64,000 nucleotides of DNA from JAEVLT01 sp050496765 (GTDB lineage Bacteria; Bacillota; Bacilli; Bacillales; Cytobacillaceae). Under the pieces are notes generated by a model. It made no database searches and was not told the origin of the DNA. It saw only the letters and a list, made by a program, of their open reading frames with translations. Positions 34,978-44,571 of the stretch are shown piece after piece. The stretch lies in assembly GCF_050496765.1 (NCBI RefSeq), contig NZ_JBNWEO010000007.1, forward strand, positions 186,001 through 250,000, read 5' to 3'. Numbering within the stretch: position 1 is the stretch's first letter; every line of letters begins with the position of its first letter. The translations under genes and the position numbers were made by a program.

Positions 34978-35495
34978 AACGAATCATAACAGCAACGGTT
35001 CAAGACCGCAGCGGCGTTTTAAACCGAGTTACCGGCCTATTAGTTAGACGGCAATTTAACATTGAAAGCATCTCCGTCGGTCCAACCGAAATCGCAGGCA
35101 TTTCCAAAATGACGCTTGTCGTTGAAGTGGAAGACGAGCAACAGCTTGAACAAGTAACAAAACAGCTTAATAAGCAAATTGATGTTTTAAAAGTTTCTGA
35201 TATTACCGACAAAGCCATTGTCGCAAGAGAACTGGCACTGATTAAAGTATCAAGCTCCGGCCAGCTTCGCAGCGAAATCAACGGAATCATTGAGCCATTC
35301 CGGGCAACCATTATTGATGTCAGCCGCGATAGCCTGGCTGTCCAAGTAACTGGAAAGCCGGATAAAATTGATGCTTTAATTGAGCTGCTTCGCCCATACG
35401 GGATCAAAGAGCTGGCAAGAACAGGATTGACTGCCTTCCTGCGCGGGCAGCAGCCGCAAGTTTCAGAGTTACCTTCCTATTCACAAATAAAATAA
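34974..35495 (+). CDS. ilvN: Acetolactate synthase, small (regulatory) subunit
   Basis: A 173-residue ACT-domain protein (KRIITATVQDRSGVLNRVTG at the N-terminus, then the ALS-type C-terminal domain). It binds valine and gives feedback inhibition of IlvB. The ATG at 34974 overlaps the ilvB stop codon, a classic coupled arrangement. An upstream frame extension to 34893 lies within ilvB and is not used. Confidence 0.95.
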   Translation: MKRIITATVQDRSGVLNRVTGLLVRRQFNIESISVGPTEIAGISKMTLVVEVEDEQQLEQVTKQLNKQIDVLKVSDITDKAIVARELALIKVSSSGQLRSEINGIIEPFRATIIDVSRDSLAVQVTGKPDKIDALIELLRPYGIKELARTGLTAFLRGQQPQVSELPSYSQIK

Positions 35496-35521
35496 TTCTA
35501 TTTCGAGAGGATGAAGTTAAA

Positions 35522-36550
35522 ATGGCAAAAGTACTTTATAACAGTAATATTCAAGAAGAGGTTTTAAACGGGAAAAAAATCGCAGTCATCGGCTACGGTT
35601 CTCAAGGTCACGCTCATGCACTCAATTTAAAAGAAAGCGGCTTTGATGTCGTTGTCGGACTAAGAGAAGGAAAATCATGGAACAAAGCAGTTGAAGATGG
35701 GGTCGAAGTTCGTTCAGTCGCTGAAGCAACAGCGGCAGCCGATGTTGTTGTCGTTCTTCTTCCAGATGAGCAGCAGCCAAAAGTTTACGAAGAAAGCATT
35801 AAAGAAAACCTGCAGCCTGGCAATGCACTTGTTTTTGCCCATGGTTTCAATATTCATTTTACGCAAATCGTTCCACCAGCAGATGTTGATGTCTTCCTTG
35901 TGGCACCAAAAGGCCCGGGACATCTTGTTCGCCGGACATACACAGAAGGCGGCGGCGTTCCTGCTTTATACGGAATCTATCAAGACTATACCGGAAAAGC
36001 AAAAGACATTGCCCTTGCATATGCAAAAGGAATTGGCGCCGGTCGTGCTGGAATCCTTGAAACAACGTTCCAAGAGGAAACCGAAACCGATCTCTTCGGT
36101 GAGCAAGCGGTATTGTGCGGCGGGCTGACCAGCTTGATTAAAGCCGGATTTGAGACATTGGTTGAAGCAGGCTACCAGCCAGAAGTTGCCTATTTTGAAT
36201 GCCTCCATGAAATGAAATTAATCGTTGACTTGATTTACGAAGGCGGACTTGAAAACATGCGCTATTCGATTTCCGATACTGCTCAGTGGGGTGATTTCGT
36301 TTCAGGCCCGCGCGTTGTTACAGAAGAAACGAAAGCTCGCATGAAAGAAGTATTGAAAGATATTCAAACCGGTGTATTTGCGAAAGGCTGGATCAATGAA
36401 AATCAAGTAAACCGTCCGCAATTTAATGCGATCAATCGTGCGGAAAACAAGCATCAGATTGAAGTGGTCGGCCGTGAATTACGTGCATTAATGCCATTTA
36501 TTAAACAATCTGTCACGAAAAAGGAAGTGGTGGCGAATGGTTCACGTTAA
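35522..36550 (+). CDS. ilvC: Ketol-acid reductoisomerase
   Basis: A 342-residue class I enzyme. The NADPH motif is GYGSQGHAHALNL and the metal-binding acidic residues are in the C-terminal knotted domain (ETDLFGEQAVLCGG; YFECLHEMKLI). It converts acetolactate to dihydroxyisovalerate. GAGAGGATG gives a ribosome site. The end overlaps leuA by 14 bases. Confidence 0.96.
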   Translation: MAKVLYNSNIQEEVLNGKKIAVIGYGSQGHAHALNLKESGFDVVVGLREGKSWNKAVEDGVEVRSVAEATAAADVVVVLLPDEQQPKVYEESIKENLQPGNALVFAHGFNIHFTQIVPPADVDVFLVAPKGPGHLVRRTYTEGGGVPALYGIYQDYTGKAKDIALAYAKGIGAGRAGILETTFQEETETDLFGEQAVLCGGLTSLIKAGFETLVEAGYQPEVAYFECLHEMKLIVDLIYEGGLENMRYSISDTAQWGDFVSGPRVVTEETKARMKEVLKDIQTGVFAKGWINENQVNRPQFNAINRAENKHQIEVVGRELRALMPFIKQSVTKKEVVANGSR

Positions 36551-38081
36551 TGTTTTTGATACAACATTGCGCGATGGTGAGCAGTCTCCGGGTGTGAATT
36601 TAAATCAGCTCGAGAAAATTGAGATTGCCAGACAGCTGGAGCGTTTTGGCGTGGACATTATGGAGGCCGGTTTTCCGGCTTCCTCCCAAGGGGATTTTGA
36701 ATCAGTAAGAGCGATTGCCCGGACGATTAAAAATGCTTCCGTTACCGGTCTTGCCCGTGCAACGAAAGCCGACATCGATGTTTCCTGGGACGCGTTGAAG
36801 GAAGCCGAAGAGCCAAGGCTTCACTTGTTTCTCGCTACCTCCCCGATTCACATGAAATACAAATTGAATAAAACGCCTGAAGAAGTAATGAATTTAGCAG
36901 TCGAGATGGTTTCTTATGCGCGAAAAAAATTCCCGCAACTTGAATGGTCTGCAGAAGACGCTTCCCGATCCGATCTTGATTTTCTCGTAAAAATTATTGA
37001 AAAAGTGATTGATGCCGGGGCAACTGTGATTAACTTGCCTGATACGGTCGGCTACGCCACACCCGAGGAATACGGTTCTATTTTCAAATATGTGAAAGAA
37101 AACGTGCCAAACATCGACAAGGTGATCTTGTCTGCCCATTGCCATGATGATTTAGGGATGGCAGTTGCCAACTCCCTTGCAGCGATTCAAAACGGGGCGA
37201 CACAGATTGAAGGAACAATCAACGGGATTGGCGAACGTGCCGGCAATGCTTCGCTTGAAGAAATTGCCGTTGCTTTAAACATCCGCAAAGACAACTATCC
37301 CTATACAACAAACTTGGTTCTAAATGAAATCAAGCGTACAAGTGACCTCGTCAGCCGCTTTACCGGCATGGCAATCGCACCCAACAAGGCAATTATTGGA
37401 AAAAATGCATTTGCTCATGAGTCGGGTATTCATCAGGACGGCGTTTTAAAACACGCCTCCACATACGAAATCATCACTCCTGAACTTGTCGGCGTGAAAT
37501 CAAACAGCCTAGTGCTTGGCAAACACTCCGGTCGCCATGCTTTTAAAGACAAAATCGAACAAATGGGCTTTCAGCTGTCTGCTGAAAAATTAATGGAAGC
37601 ATTTGTTACCTTTAAGCAGTTAACAGACCGGAAAAAGGAAGTGACTGATGAAGATTTGTTCGCGATTTTAACGGATGTTCAAACCGAAGTAATGGATGTG
37701 AAAAAATACGAACTTGTCGCTTTCCAAGTGCAATATGGCTCGGCAAATCTGCCAACTGCAACGGTTGCGCTGACAACGCCGGAAGGCATTCGCGTCGAAA
37801 CAGCTCGCACAGGGCAAGGCAGCGTTGAAGCCCTGTGCAACACGTTGGAGGCATTGGTAAAAGAAGAAATCCACCTGACTGACTTCCAATTAAACTCAAT
37901 TGGTCAAGGCCGGGATGCACTGGCCGAAGCACATGTAAAAATGACGGTTAACGGAACGCCTGTCCGCGGACGCGCCTCTGCACAGGACGTACTGGAAGCA
38001 TCCGCCAAAGCGTTTTTAAACGCAGTCAACCGCGTCTTTTTCAATCAAAAAATCGCCGCCCAAGAAACGGCGTTAACTTAA
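36537..38081 (+). CDS. leuA: 2-isopropylmalate synthase
   Basis: A 514-residue enzyme with the HMGL-like barrel (FDTTLRDGEQSPGVNL, metal His pair in SAHCHDDLGMAVANS) and a C-terminal LeuA allosteric domain that senses leucine. It condenses acetyl-CoA with 2-oxoisovalerate, the committed step to leucine. Start at 36537 inside the ilvC end suggests coupled translation. Confidence 0.96.
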   Translation: MVHVNVFDTTLRDGEQSPGVNLNQLEKIEIARQLERFGVDIMEAGFPASSQGDFESVRAIARTIKNASVTGLARATKADIDVSWDALKEAEEPRLHLFLATSPIHMKYKLNKTPEEVMNLAVEMVSYARKKFPQLEWSAEDASRSDLDFLVKIIEKVIDAGATVINLPDTVGYATPEEYGSIFKYVKENVPNIDKVILSAHCHDDLGMAVANSLAAIQNGATQIEGTINGIGERAGNASLEEIAVALNIRKDNYPYTTNLVLNEIKRTSDLVSRFTGMAIAPNKAIIGKNAFAHESGIHQDGVLKHASTYEIITPELVGVKSNSLVLGKHSGRHAFKDKIEQMGFQLSAEKLMEAFVTFKQLTDRKKEVTDEDLFAILTDVQTEVMDVKKYELVAFQVQYGSANLPTATVALTTPEGIRVETARTGQGSVEALCNTLEALVKEEIHLTDFQLNSIGQGRDALAEAHVKMTVNGTPVRGRASAQDVLEASAKAFLNAVNRVFFNQKIAAQETALT

Positions 38082-38168
38082 TCTTCGGGAAGATCTGCGG
38101 ATAGGTTCTATTTTTAGCAGAATCAACAACAAAAATGTCATTCATTTTTAAAGGAGATAACAAGCAAA

Positions 38169-39257
38169 ATGGAAAAACAAATCGTTTTACTTCCAGGAGA
38201 CGGGATCGGCAGAGAAGTCATTCAGTCGGCTAAAGAAGTGCTTGAGGCCGTTGCCGAAGAATTTCAACATTCATTCAGCTTCGAGACCCATGAAATCGGC
38301 GGAGCAGCCATTGATCTATATGGCAGTCCCCTTCCCGAGTCAACCGTAGAGGCGTGCAAAAAAGCCGATGCCGTATTGCTCGGTGCCGTCGGCGGGCCAA
38401 AATGGGATCAAAACCCTTCCCATTTGCGCCCGGAACGCGGCTTATTGGGAATCCGCAAAGCACTCGATCTATTCGCCAATTTACGACCAATTAAGGGATT
38501 TAAAAACTTGCTGCACGCCTCTCCATTAAAAGCAGAAATTGTAAATGGCAGCGATCTGCTGATTGTCCGTGAACTGACGGGCGGCCTCTATTTTGGTACG
38601 CCAAGCGAAAGACGAGATGGCGGAAATGCCGTTGTCGATACCCTCTACTATACACGCAAAGAGATTGAAAGAATCGTTGACAAAGGCTTTCAAGCAGCCC
38701 AGCAGCGACGCGGCCGCCTTACTTCCGTCGATAAAGCCAATGTTCTTGAATCAAGCAAACTATGGCGCGAAGTCGTGGGAGAAAAAAAATCACACTACCC
38801 GGATGTAGTGGTCGATCATATTTTAGTAGACGCCGCCGCAATGAAGTTAATCACCAATCCTTCGCAGTTTGATGTCATTGTAACCGAAAACTTATTTGGC
38901 GATATTTTAAGCGACGAAGCTTCCGTGTTAACCGGCTCGCTCGGCATGCTTCCTTCCGCCAGTCTGCGGGAAGACGGTGTTGGTCTTTACGAACCGGTTC
39001 ACGGTTCCGCACCGGATATTGCCGGTAAAGGCATTGCCAATCCAATTGCCATGATTCTATCAGCAGCCCTAATGCTTCGTTATTCCTTCGAGCTTGAAAA
39101 TGAAGCAAAATTAATTGAAGAAGCCGTTCAAGCCACACTGGATGCAGGCTACCACACCGGTGATCTTCAAGTGACGGACGGCAAGCTTGTCGGTACGGTT
39201 GAAATGACAAAATTGATTGTCGACTATATCAAAACAAGGGTGCATCAAAGCGCATAA
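38169..39257 (+). CDS. leuB: 3-isopropylmalate dehydrogenase
   Basis: A 362-residue NAD-dependent decarboxylating dehydrogenase. Family features are GDGIGREVIQSA, the catalytic region TSVDKANVLESSKLWR and SDEASVLTGSLGMLPSASL. It forms 2-oxoisocaproate in leucine synthesis. AAAGGAG precedes the ATG. Confidence 0.96.
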   Translation: MEKQIVLLPGDGIGREVIQSAKEVLEAVAEEFQHSFSFETHEIGGAAIDLYGSPLPESTVEACKKADAVLLGAVGGPKWDQNPSHLRPERGLLGIRKALDLFANLRPIKGFKNLLHASPLKAEIVNGSDLLIVRELTGGLYFGTPSERRDGGNAVVDTLYYTRKEIERIVDKGFQAAQQRRGRLTSVDKANVLESSKLWREVVGEKKSHYPDVVVDHILVDAAAMKLITNPSQFDVIVTENLFGDILSDEASVLTGSLGMLPSASLREDGVGLYEPVHGSAPDIAGKGIANPIAMILSAALMLRYSFELENEAKLIEEAVQATLDAGYHTGDLQVTDGKLVGTVEMTKLIVDYIKTRVHQSA

Positions 39258-39355
39258 TAGGTTATGGCGGATATGCTTGAGATCATCACACATATTCCTA
39301 ATTCATTCAGTGTGCGAAATGACATGTAACAGCATATAGACTATCGATCATAACG

Positions 39356-39378
39356 ATGGGCGGTTTAATGCCGTCCAT
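39356..39378 (+). other. Hairpin between leuB and leuC
   Basis: ATGGGCGG pairs with CCGTCCAT (one G-T) around a 7-base loop, followed by TCTTTTC. It may be a weak attenuator or an mRNA processing/stability element in a gap of 158 bases; no promoter was clear. Confidence 0.45.
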
Positions 39379-39415
39379 TCTTTTCAAAAATCTTTAAAAC
39401 GTGAGGAATGAAATT

Positions 39416-40837
39416 ATGCAGAAACCAAAAACAATTATTGAAAAAATTTGGGAACAGCATGTTGTCCATCAAGAAGCCGGAAAACCTGATTTGCTTTATA
39501 TCGACCTGCATCTTGTCCATGAAGTGACCTCTCCTCAAGCGTTTGAGGGATTAAGATTAAATGCCCGCAAAGTACGCCGGCCAGACCGTACATTTGCGAC
39601 AATGGATCACAATGTGCCGACTCGTGATCGCAGTGTAATCAAAGATGTCATCTCAAAAACACAAATCGACACGTTGAAAAAGAACTGCGAAGAATTCGGC
39701 ATTCCGCTTGCGGATATTGACCATCCCGATAACGGGATCGTCCATGTCATCGGGCCGGAGCTTGGTCTTACCCAGCCTGGCAAAACAATTGTCTGCGGCG
39801 ACAGCCACACTTCAACCCATGGTGCCTTCGGCGCGCTCGCATTTGGCATCGGCACAAGTGAAGTCGAACATGTTTTGGCAACCCAAACCCTTTGGCAGGC
39901 AAAACCGAAAACATTAAATGTCAAAGTTAACGGAAAACTGGGGACGGGTGTCACAGCCAAGGACTTAATTCTCGCCATCATCGGCAAGTTCGGCGTACAG
40001 TTTGGTACAGGCTATGTCATTGAATTCACCGGTGAAGCGATTCGTTCTCTCTCGATGGAAGAGCGGATGACTGTCTGCAATATGTCGATTGAAGCAGGGG
40101 CCAGAGCTGGCCTGATTACACCGGATGAAACAACTTTTGCTTATTTAAAAGGAAGAAGATTTGCCCCTCAAGGGGAAGCATTCAAACAAGCGGTAGAGCG
40201 CTGGAAAGAACTTGCCAGCGATGAAGGTGCTGTCTATGACGCTGTTGTTCAAATTGAAGCGGCTGAAGTGGAACCGCAGGTAACTTGGGGAACCAACCCT
40301 GGAATGTGTCTGCCAATCACCGCATCAGTTCCCAATCCAGCTGATGCAGAATCAACCAATGAAAAGGATGAGATCAAACGCGCCCTTGAATACATGGGAC
40401 TTGAAGCCGGACAGCCGCTTTCAAGCGTCAAAATTGATCATGTGTTTATTGGTTCCTGCACCAATTCGAGACTAAGCGATCTTAGGAAAGCTGCCGAAAT
40501 CGTCCGCGGCCGCAAAGTCAATCCTGCTGTGACAGCGATCGTCGTTCCCGGCTCCTATAGTGTCAAATTGGCTGCGGAAAAAGAAGGACTGGATGTTGTT
40601 TTTACAGAAGCTGGTTTTGACTGGCGCAATGCCGGCTGCAGCATGTGCTTGGCGATGAACGATGACATCGTACCGCCGGGAGAGCGCTGCGCTTCTACTT
40701 CCAACCGCAATTTTGAAGGGCGCCAAGGCAACGATGCCCGTACGCACCTAGTCAGCCCGGAAATGGCAGCAGCCGCAGCAATTGCCGGCCATTTTGTCGA
40801 TGTCCGCCAATTTTCTTCTCAAGTAGTGAATTCCTAG
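39416..40837 (+). CDS. leuC: 3-isopropylmalate dehydratase, large subunit
   Basis: A 473-residue aconitase-family subunit. Fe-S cysteines appear in IGSCTNSRLSDL and NAGCSMCLAMN. It isomerises 2- to 3-isopropylmalate with LeuD. The ATG at 39416 follows GTGAGGA; the GTG at 39401 in frame is part of that ribosome site region. Confidence 0.95.
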   Translation: MQKPKTIIEKIWEQHVVHQEAGKPDLLYIDLHLVHEVTSPQAFEGLRLNARKVRRPDRTFATMDHNVPTRDRSVIKDVISKTQIDTLKKNCEEFGIPLADIDHPDNGIVHVIGPELGLTQPGKTIVCGDSHTSTHGAFGALAFGIGTSEVEHVLATQTLWQAKPKTLNVKVNGKLGTGVTAKDLILAIIGKFGVQFGTGYVIEFTGEAIRSLSMEERMTVCNMSIEAGARAGLITPDETTFAYLKGRRFAPQGEAFKQAVERWKELASDEGAVYDAVVQIEAAEVEPQVTWGTNPGMCLPITASVPNPADAESTNEKDEIKRALEYMGLEAGQPLSSVKIDHVFIGSCTNSRLSDLRKAAEIVRGRKVNPAVTAIVVPGSYSVKLAAEKEGLDVVFTEAGFDWRNAGCSMCLAMNDDIVPPGERCASTSNRNFEGRQGNDARTHLVSPEMAAAAAIAGHFVDVRQFSSQVVNS

Positions 40838-40852
40838 GAGGTATTGATTGCA

Positions 40853-41437
40853 ATGGAACCGTTACGCACACATACAGGCCTTGTCTACCCATTAGACCGG
40901 ACAAATATTGATACTGACCAAATTATTCCGAAACAATTTTTGAAGCGTATTGAACGGAGCGGCTTTGGCCAATTTCTTTTTTACAACTGGCGTTTTGATA
41001 AAGACGGAAATCCCCGTCCTGATTTTTCCTTAAATGATGAAAACTATCAAGGTGCTTCGATCATGGTTGCGGGCGAAAACTTCGGCTGTGGATCATCGCG
41101 TGAACATGCCCCATGGGCAATTCAAGACTACGGCTTTAAAGTCATTATTGCTCCTAGCTTCGCGGACATTTTTAAAAACAACTGTGTGAAAAATGGCATT
41201 CTCGCCATTCAAGTCAGCGAAGAGCAAAAGCAGCAGCTCGTAAAAAAAGCGGAAGCCGGATCATACACACTTACCGTTGATCTTGAACAACAAGTTGTTT
41301 ATGATGACGAAGGCTTCAAAGTCACCTTTGACATCCCAGAATATTCGAAACAAATGCTCCTCAACGGCTGGGATGAAATTGGCGTTACCTTGAACTATGA
41401 AGCTAAAATTAAGCAGTATGAATTAGCACATCAATAA
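40853..41437 (+). CDS. leuD: 3-isopropylmalate dehydratase, small subunit
   Basis: A 194-residue swivel-domain subunit with GENFGCGSSREHAPWAIQDY near residue 70. It pairs with LeuC. AGGAGG ends 11 bases before the ATG at 40853; a TTG at 40844 is too close. Last gene of the operon, followed by a terminator. Confidence 0.95.
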   Translation: MEPLRTHTGLVYPLDRTNIDTDQIIPKQFLKRIERSGFGQFLFYNWRFDKDGNPRPDFSLNDENYQGASIMVAGENFGCGSSREHAPWAIQDYGFKVIIAPSFADIFKNNCVKNGILAIQVSEEQKQQLVKKAEAGSYTLTVDLEQQVVYDDEGFKVTFDIPEYSKQMLLNGWDEIGVTLNYEAKIKQYELAHQ

Positions 41438-41450
41438 AAGTGCAACTAAA

Positions 41451-41489
41451 AAACCTTGCTGTTCCTTTTGGAGATAGCAAGGTTTTTGA
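41451..41489 (+). terminator. Terminator of the ilv-leu operon
   Basis: AAACCTTGCT pairs perfectly with AGCAAGGTTT across 15 bases; TTT follows. Confidence 0.85.
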
Positions 41490-41599
41490 ATATTTGATAA
41501 TATAATTGGTCAACCTTAATCCATAAAGTAGTGCCCGCCTTTTCGACCAATTGAGTAGTAAAAAATAAAGATTTACGTTATTTTAACCCTTTATGAGTT

Positions 41600-42040
41600 T
41601 TAGGCAGAGACAATCACATCTGATGGATCAATTTTAGTAACTGAGGTCATGTTCATTGCTTCCATTACACTTTGTATACGTTCAATAGTCGCACCATAAT
41701 ATTCATTTCTCTCGTCTCTAGATATTTGTGAAGGTGAAACCCCAAGTTTAGCTGCTAATTCTTGTTGTGTCATACCGATATATATTCTATATGCAATTAA
41801 AGTTTTTCCTAACATTTTAAGATTGATTACAGGAGTAAATTCTCCTCGCTTAATTTGTTCGTAATACTCCACTTCTTCTTTAAGTTGTTCATGAAAAGAA
41901 ATATAAGGTTGTATAGCTAGCTCAATATGCTCCGGATCTAATCCCATTTCTTCTAGTTTTTTTGTCTGTTCTTTAATAAATAATTTATCTTGCTTCAACT
42001 TTTCTACAGCTTCTTTATACGCCTGTTCTGTTTTAATCAT
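41600..42040 (-). CDS. XRE-family DNA-binding protein with N-terminal coiled coil
   Basis: A 146-residue protein. Residues 1-60 are charged and probably coiled-coil (YKEAVEKLKQDKLFIKEQTK). The C-terminal half is a Cro/C1-type helix-turn-helix (GMTQQELAAKLGVSPSQISR). The form recalls HigA-like antitoxins, but there is no toxin-like gene next to it. AAAGGAG precedes the ATG. It could be a stand-alone regulator or an orphan antitoxin. Confidence 0.75.
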   Translation of the reverse strand: MIKTEQAYKEAVEKLKQDKLFIKEQTKKLEEMGLDPEHIELAIQPYISFHEQLKEEVEYYEQIKRGEFTPVINLKMLGKTLIAYRIYIGMTQQELAAKLGVSPSQISRDERNEYYGATIERIQSVMEAMNMTSVTKIDPSDVIVSA

Positions 42041-42441
42041 TAGGTTTCTGCTCCTTTACTTAATGATTTTTACAATTCCTTTGGGTCTATATGTATCATT
42101 ATAACTCCCCCCAATTGGCATTTATTATTTATCATTTTAGTTAACTTAACATATTTGTTAATTTAATCATAGCATTAAAAAAGAATGTGATCAAATTTAA
42201 TTTGAATATTATTGCTATTTTTTATATCCCCTGAATCCGCCGTTTTTTGTATGGCATTTGAAAGATGCGATTGTTACAAAATTTAAAAAAATTTACCCAT
42301 GAGCTAAAGGCTGAGGTGGACTATAAGTGCCACAAACGTGCAATTTATATTTAATAAAGTCCTTATCAAATGGCAAAATAACTATATATGAGGGATGTTG
42401 CTGGGTATATTATAGACAAATAATCTATATAGTAAAATAGT
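42041..42441. other. AT-rich intergenic region
   Basis: No coding frame, repeat or known RNA was recognised. It is the upstream region of the XRE gene and the downstream region of the DUF3147 pair. Confidence 0.4.
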
Positions 42442-42468
42442 AAAAAAACCGTCTAGTGCAGCGACGGT
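42442..42468 (-). terminator. Terminator after the DUF3147 pair
   Basis: On the minus strand ACCGTC and GACGGT pair across 9 bases and a T7 run follows. Confidence 0.8.
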
Positions 42469-42514
42469 CTGGCATTATATGGTTTCCTCTAAGGGGAGCC
42501 ATCAGTTGGGTATT

Positions 42515-42880
42515 TTACGCGCGTGCTGCGCTTCTATTCAATAATTTTTCCTTAAAGGCTGAAATGGCAATTGAGCTGACCAGCCAGAGAACGAGCCCAA
42601 GGAGTATACTAAAAAGCCATTGATGGCTCAGCTGCAAGGAAAGAAAAACGGTAATGACGCAAACGACGCCGCCGATCATTCCAAACACGGAGCCTTTGGC
42701 GATTTTGGCTGCCTTCACTGAGCCTGAAGCAAGCCCCATCATCAAAACGGCCGTCAGCATCACTGCCGGAAAGGCGGCAAAAATACCCGCCAGTATTTTC
42801 CACGGCGACAAAACCGTCACCAAATAGCTGACCATTACGGCCGTTCCGCCCAACAAAAAACGAACAAATAAGTCTAACAT
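42515..42880 (-). CDS. DUF3147-type small membrane protein (second of a pair)
   Basis: A 121-residue protein with four hydrophobic segments. Its core RFLLGGTAVMVSYLV ... AGIFAAFPAVMLTAVLMMG is closely parallel to the gene just upstream. Start at 42880 gives MLDLFVRFLLGG, where similarity begins. The two probably form a heteromeric membrane complex, like other paired small four-helix proteins. Function unknown. Confidence 0.75.
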   Translation of the reverse strand: MLDLFVRFLLGGTAVMVSYLVTVLSPWKILAGIFAAFPAVMLTAVLMMGLASGSVKAAKIAKGSVFGMIGGVVCVITVFLSLQLSHQWLFSILLGLVLWLVSSIAISAFKEKLLNRSAARA

Positions 42881-42894
42881 TGATGTCCACCTTC

Positions 42895-43254
42895 CTATGA
42901 TTGCGAAGTAATTAACACAACAACCATTGAAACAACAAACCAAATCACCATTGAATGCACCAGGCCGCGCTTCCACCCTTTTGGTATCAGAAATCCGGCA
43001 ATGACGGCGATTAAAATATTAATCATCATGCCAATAATGGCTCCCTTGGAAAGGATCAGCGAACGGGCAATCAGTTCATTCCCTTGAAAATCCAGTCCGA
43101 TGGTCAAAAGGGCTGCAAGGTAAACCGCCGGAAAGGCGGCAAAAATCCCTCCCGCTTTTTCACCTAGCTTTCTAGCAATAATCGTGGAAGCAACAACGGC
43201 TGCTCCCCCGAGAATAAATCGAATCAGTAAGGCACTAATCGAGATGCTCGACAT
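42895..43254 (-). CDS. DUF3147-type small membrane protein (first of a pair)
   Basis: A 119-residue, four-segment membrane protein (ALLIRFILGGAAVVASTI, GGIFAAFPAVYLAALLTIG). It shares the LGG and GIFAAFPAV motifs with its neighbour, 14 bases downstream. AGGTGG is 6-10 bases before the ATG at 43254. The longer frame from 43299 lacks a ribosome site. Confidence 0.75.
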   Translation of the reverse strand: MSSISISALLIRFILGGAAVVASTIIARKLGEKAGGIFAAFPAVYLAALLTIGLDFQGNELIARSLILSKGAIIGMMINILIAVIAGFLIPKGWKRGLVHSMVIWFVVSMVVVLITSQS

Positions 43255-43472
43255 TTCTTTCCACCTCTTACTAATAGTTGTTTTTGTGATACATTTCACA
43301 AATTCTGTTACCCCTATTTTAGCGCATTTTTATCGTCCTCCGTGTGAACATTTTTTTACCATTTTCGAAGCGTTTTCAATCTAGATGTTCAAACCAAAAG
43401 GCGCTGGAGCTAGATTCAGGATCCTTATGCAGGGTATCAACAGTGTGAAAATTTTTAATTTCCAAGACGATG

Positions 43473-43510
43473 AAAAAAGCATTTGCATAAAACCTTGCAA
43501 ATGCTTTTCC
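43473..43510 (-). terminator. Terminator after galM
   Basis: AAAAGCATTTGC pairs perfectly with GCAAATGCTTTT over 12 bp; on the minus strand T6 follows. Confidence 0.85.
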
Positions 43511-43514
43511 TTTC

Positions 43515-44549
43515 TTATTCCCATTTAAACGTATACGTTGTTTTCGATGTATACGTTTGTCCTTTTTCTAACACAATCGAAGGAAATTCTGGATGATGAA
43601 TCGCATCCGGCAAACCTTGAGTTTCCAGGCAAAGTCCTAAATGCCTTCTAGCGCTGCCACCATTGATTTTTAGATCATCTGAAAGCTGGTTGCCTGTGTA
43701 TAGAACAACACTTGGGGCATCTGTCTCAATCAGAAGCTTGCGTCCGCTTTCCTCATCAACCAAAACGATTTTGCCATCGAGCAAAAATGGATGGTCATAA
43801 CCCCCGCCGGCCAAAACGTTTTGCGGTGCCATTGACTCTGCCCCATCTTTGATTTTCCGGCCATTCCGAAAATCAAAAACAGTGTCTGCCACATCGACGA
43901 ACTTCCCTGTCGGCAACAGCTCCTCGTTTAACTCAAGAAATTGATTGCTTTCCATTTGCAGAACATGATTCAAAACATCACGTTTCAAATCGCCGCTCAA
44001 GTTAAAATAAGAATGGTTGGTTAAATTGATCGGTGTGGTCTGATCTGTATTGGCTTCATATTGAATCGCAAATTGATTTTGATTGTTTAAGGTATATGTT
44101 ACTTGTATGGTTGCGTTGCCTGGATAGCCCTCCTCACCATCTGCGCTTATGTATGAAAAGCGAATCCTCACTTCATCCTTCGTTTCAAATGTAGTTGCAT
44201 CCCACATTGCTTTATGAAATCCATTTGGCCCGCCATGCAGATGGTTGTTGCCATCATTTTTTTTCAATTGATAGCTGGTGCCTTCAAGCTCAAATTGGGC
44301 TCCTTTTATTCTTCCAGCTACCCGGCCGATTACAGCGCCAAAGTATGGGGGATTTTCCAAGTATTCTTCCAAAGATTCAAAGCCAAGTACGATATTTTCG
44401 CTCAATCCATTTCGGTCAGGCATAATTACTTTGGTGATGATGCAGCCTAAATTGATGCAGGAAATTTCAATCCCATTGTCGTTCTTCAGTGTATATTCAA
44501 TGATCTCTTTTGTGTCGGCCATGCCATATAGTGTTTGTGCTATTTCCAC
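43515..44549 (-). CDS. galM: Aldose 1-epimerase (mutarotase)
   Basis: A 344-residue galactose mutarotase. The catalytic His residues are in GNNHLHGGPNGFHK and NLTNHSYFNLSG, and the catalytic Glu is in LCLETQGLPDAIHHPEFP. It interconverts the alpha and beta forms of aldoses. It lies 22 bases after an oxidoreductase gene and is probably cotranscribed, which suggests a role in using a particular sugar. Confidence 0.92.
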   Translation of the reverse strand: MEIAQTLYGMADTKEIIEYTLKNDNGIEISCINLGCIITKVIMPDRNGLSENIVLGFESLEEYLENPPYFGAVIGRVAGRIKGAQFELEGTSYQLKKNDGNNHLHGGPNGFHKAMWDATTFETKDEVRIRFSYISADGEEGYPGNATIQVTYTLNNQNQFAIQYEANTDQTTPINLTNHSYFNLSGDLKRDVLNHVLQMESNQFLELNEELLPTGKFVDVADTVFDFRNGRKIKDGAESMAPQNVLAGGGYDHPFLLDGKIVLVDEESGRKLLIETDAPSVVLYTGNQLSDDLKINGGSARRHLGLCLETQGLPDAIHHPEFPSIVLEKGQTYTSKTTYTFKWE

Positions 44550-44571
44550 TTTCGTATTCCTCCCTGTTATC

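Noticed and set aside
41600..42040. Type II toxin-antitoxin system
   Set aside because: The XRE protein resembles antitoxins, but there is no neighbouring small toxin gene on either side.
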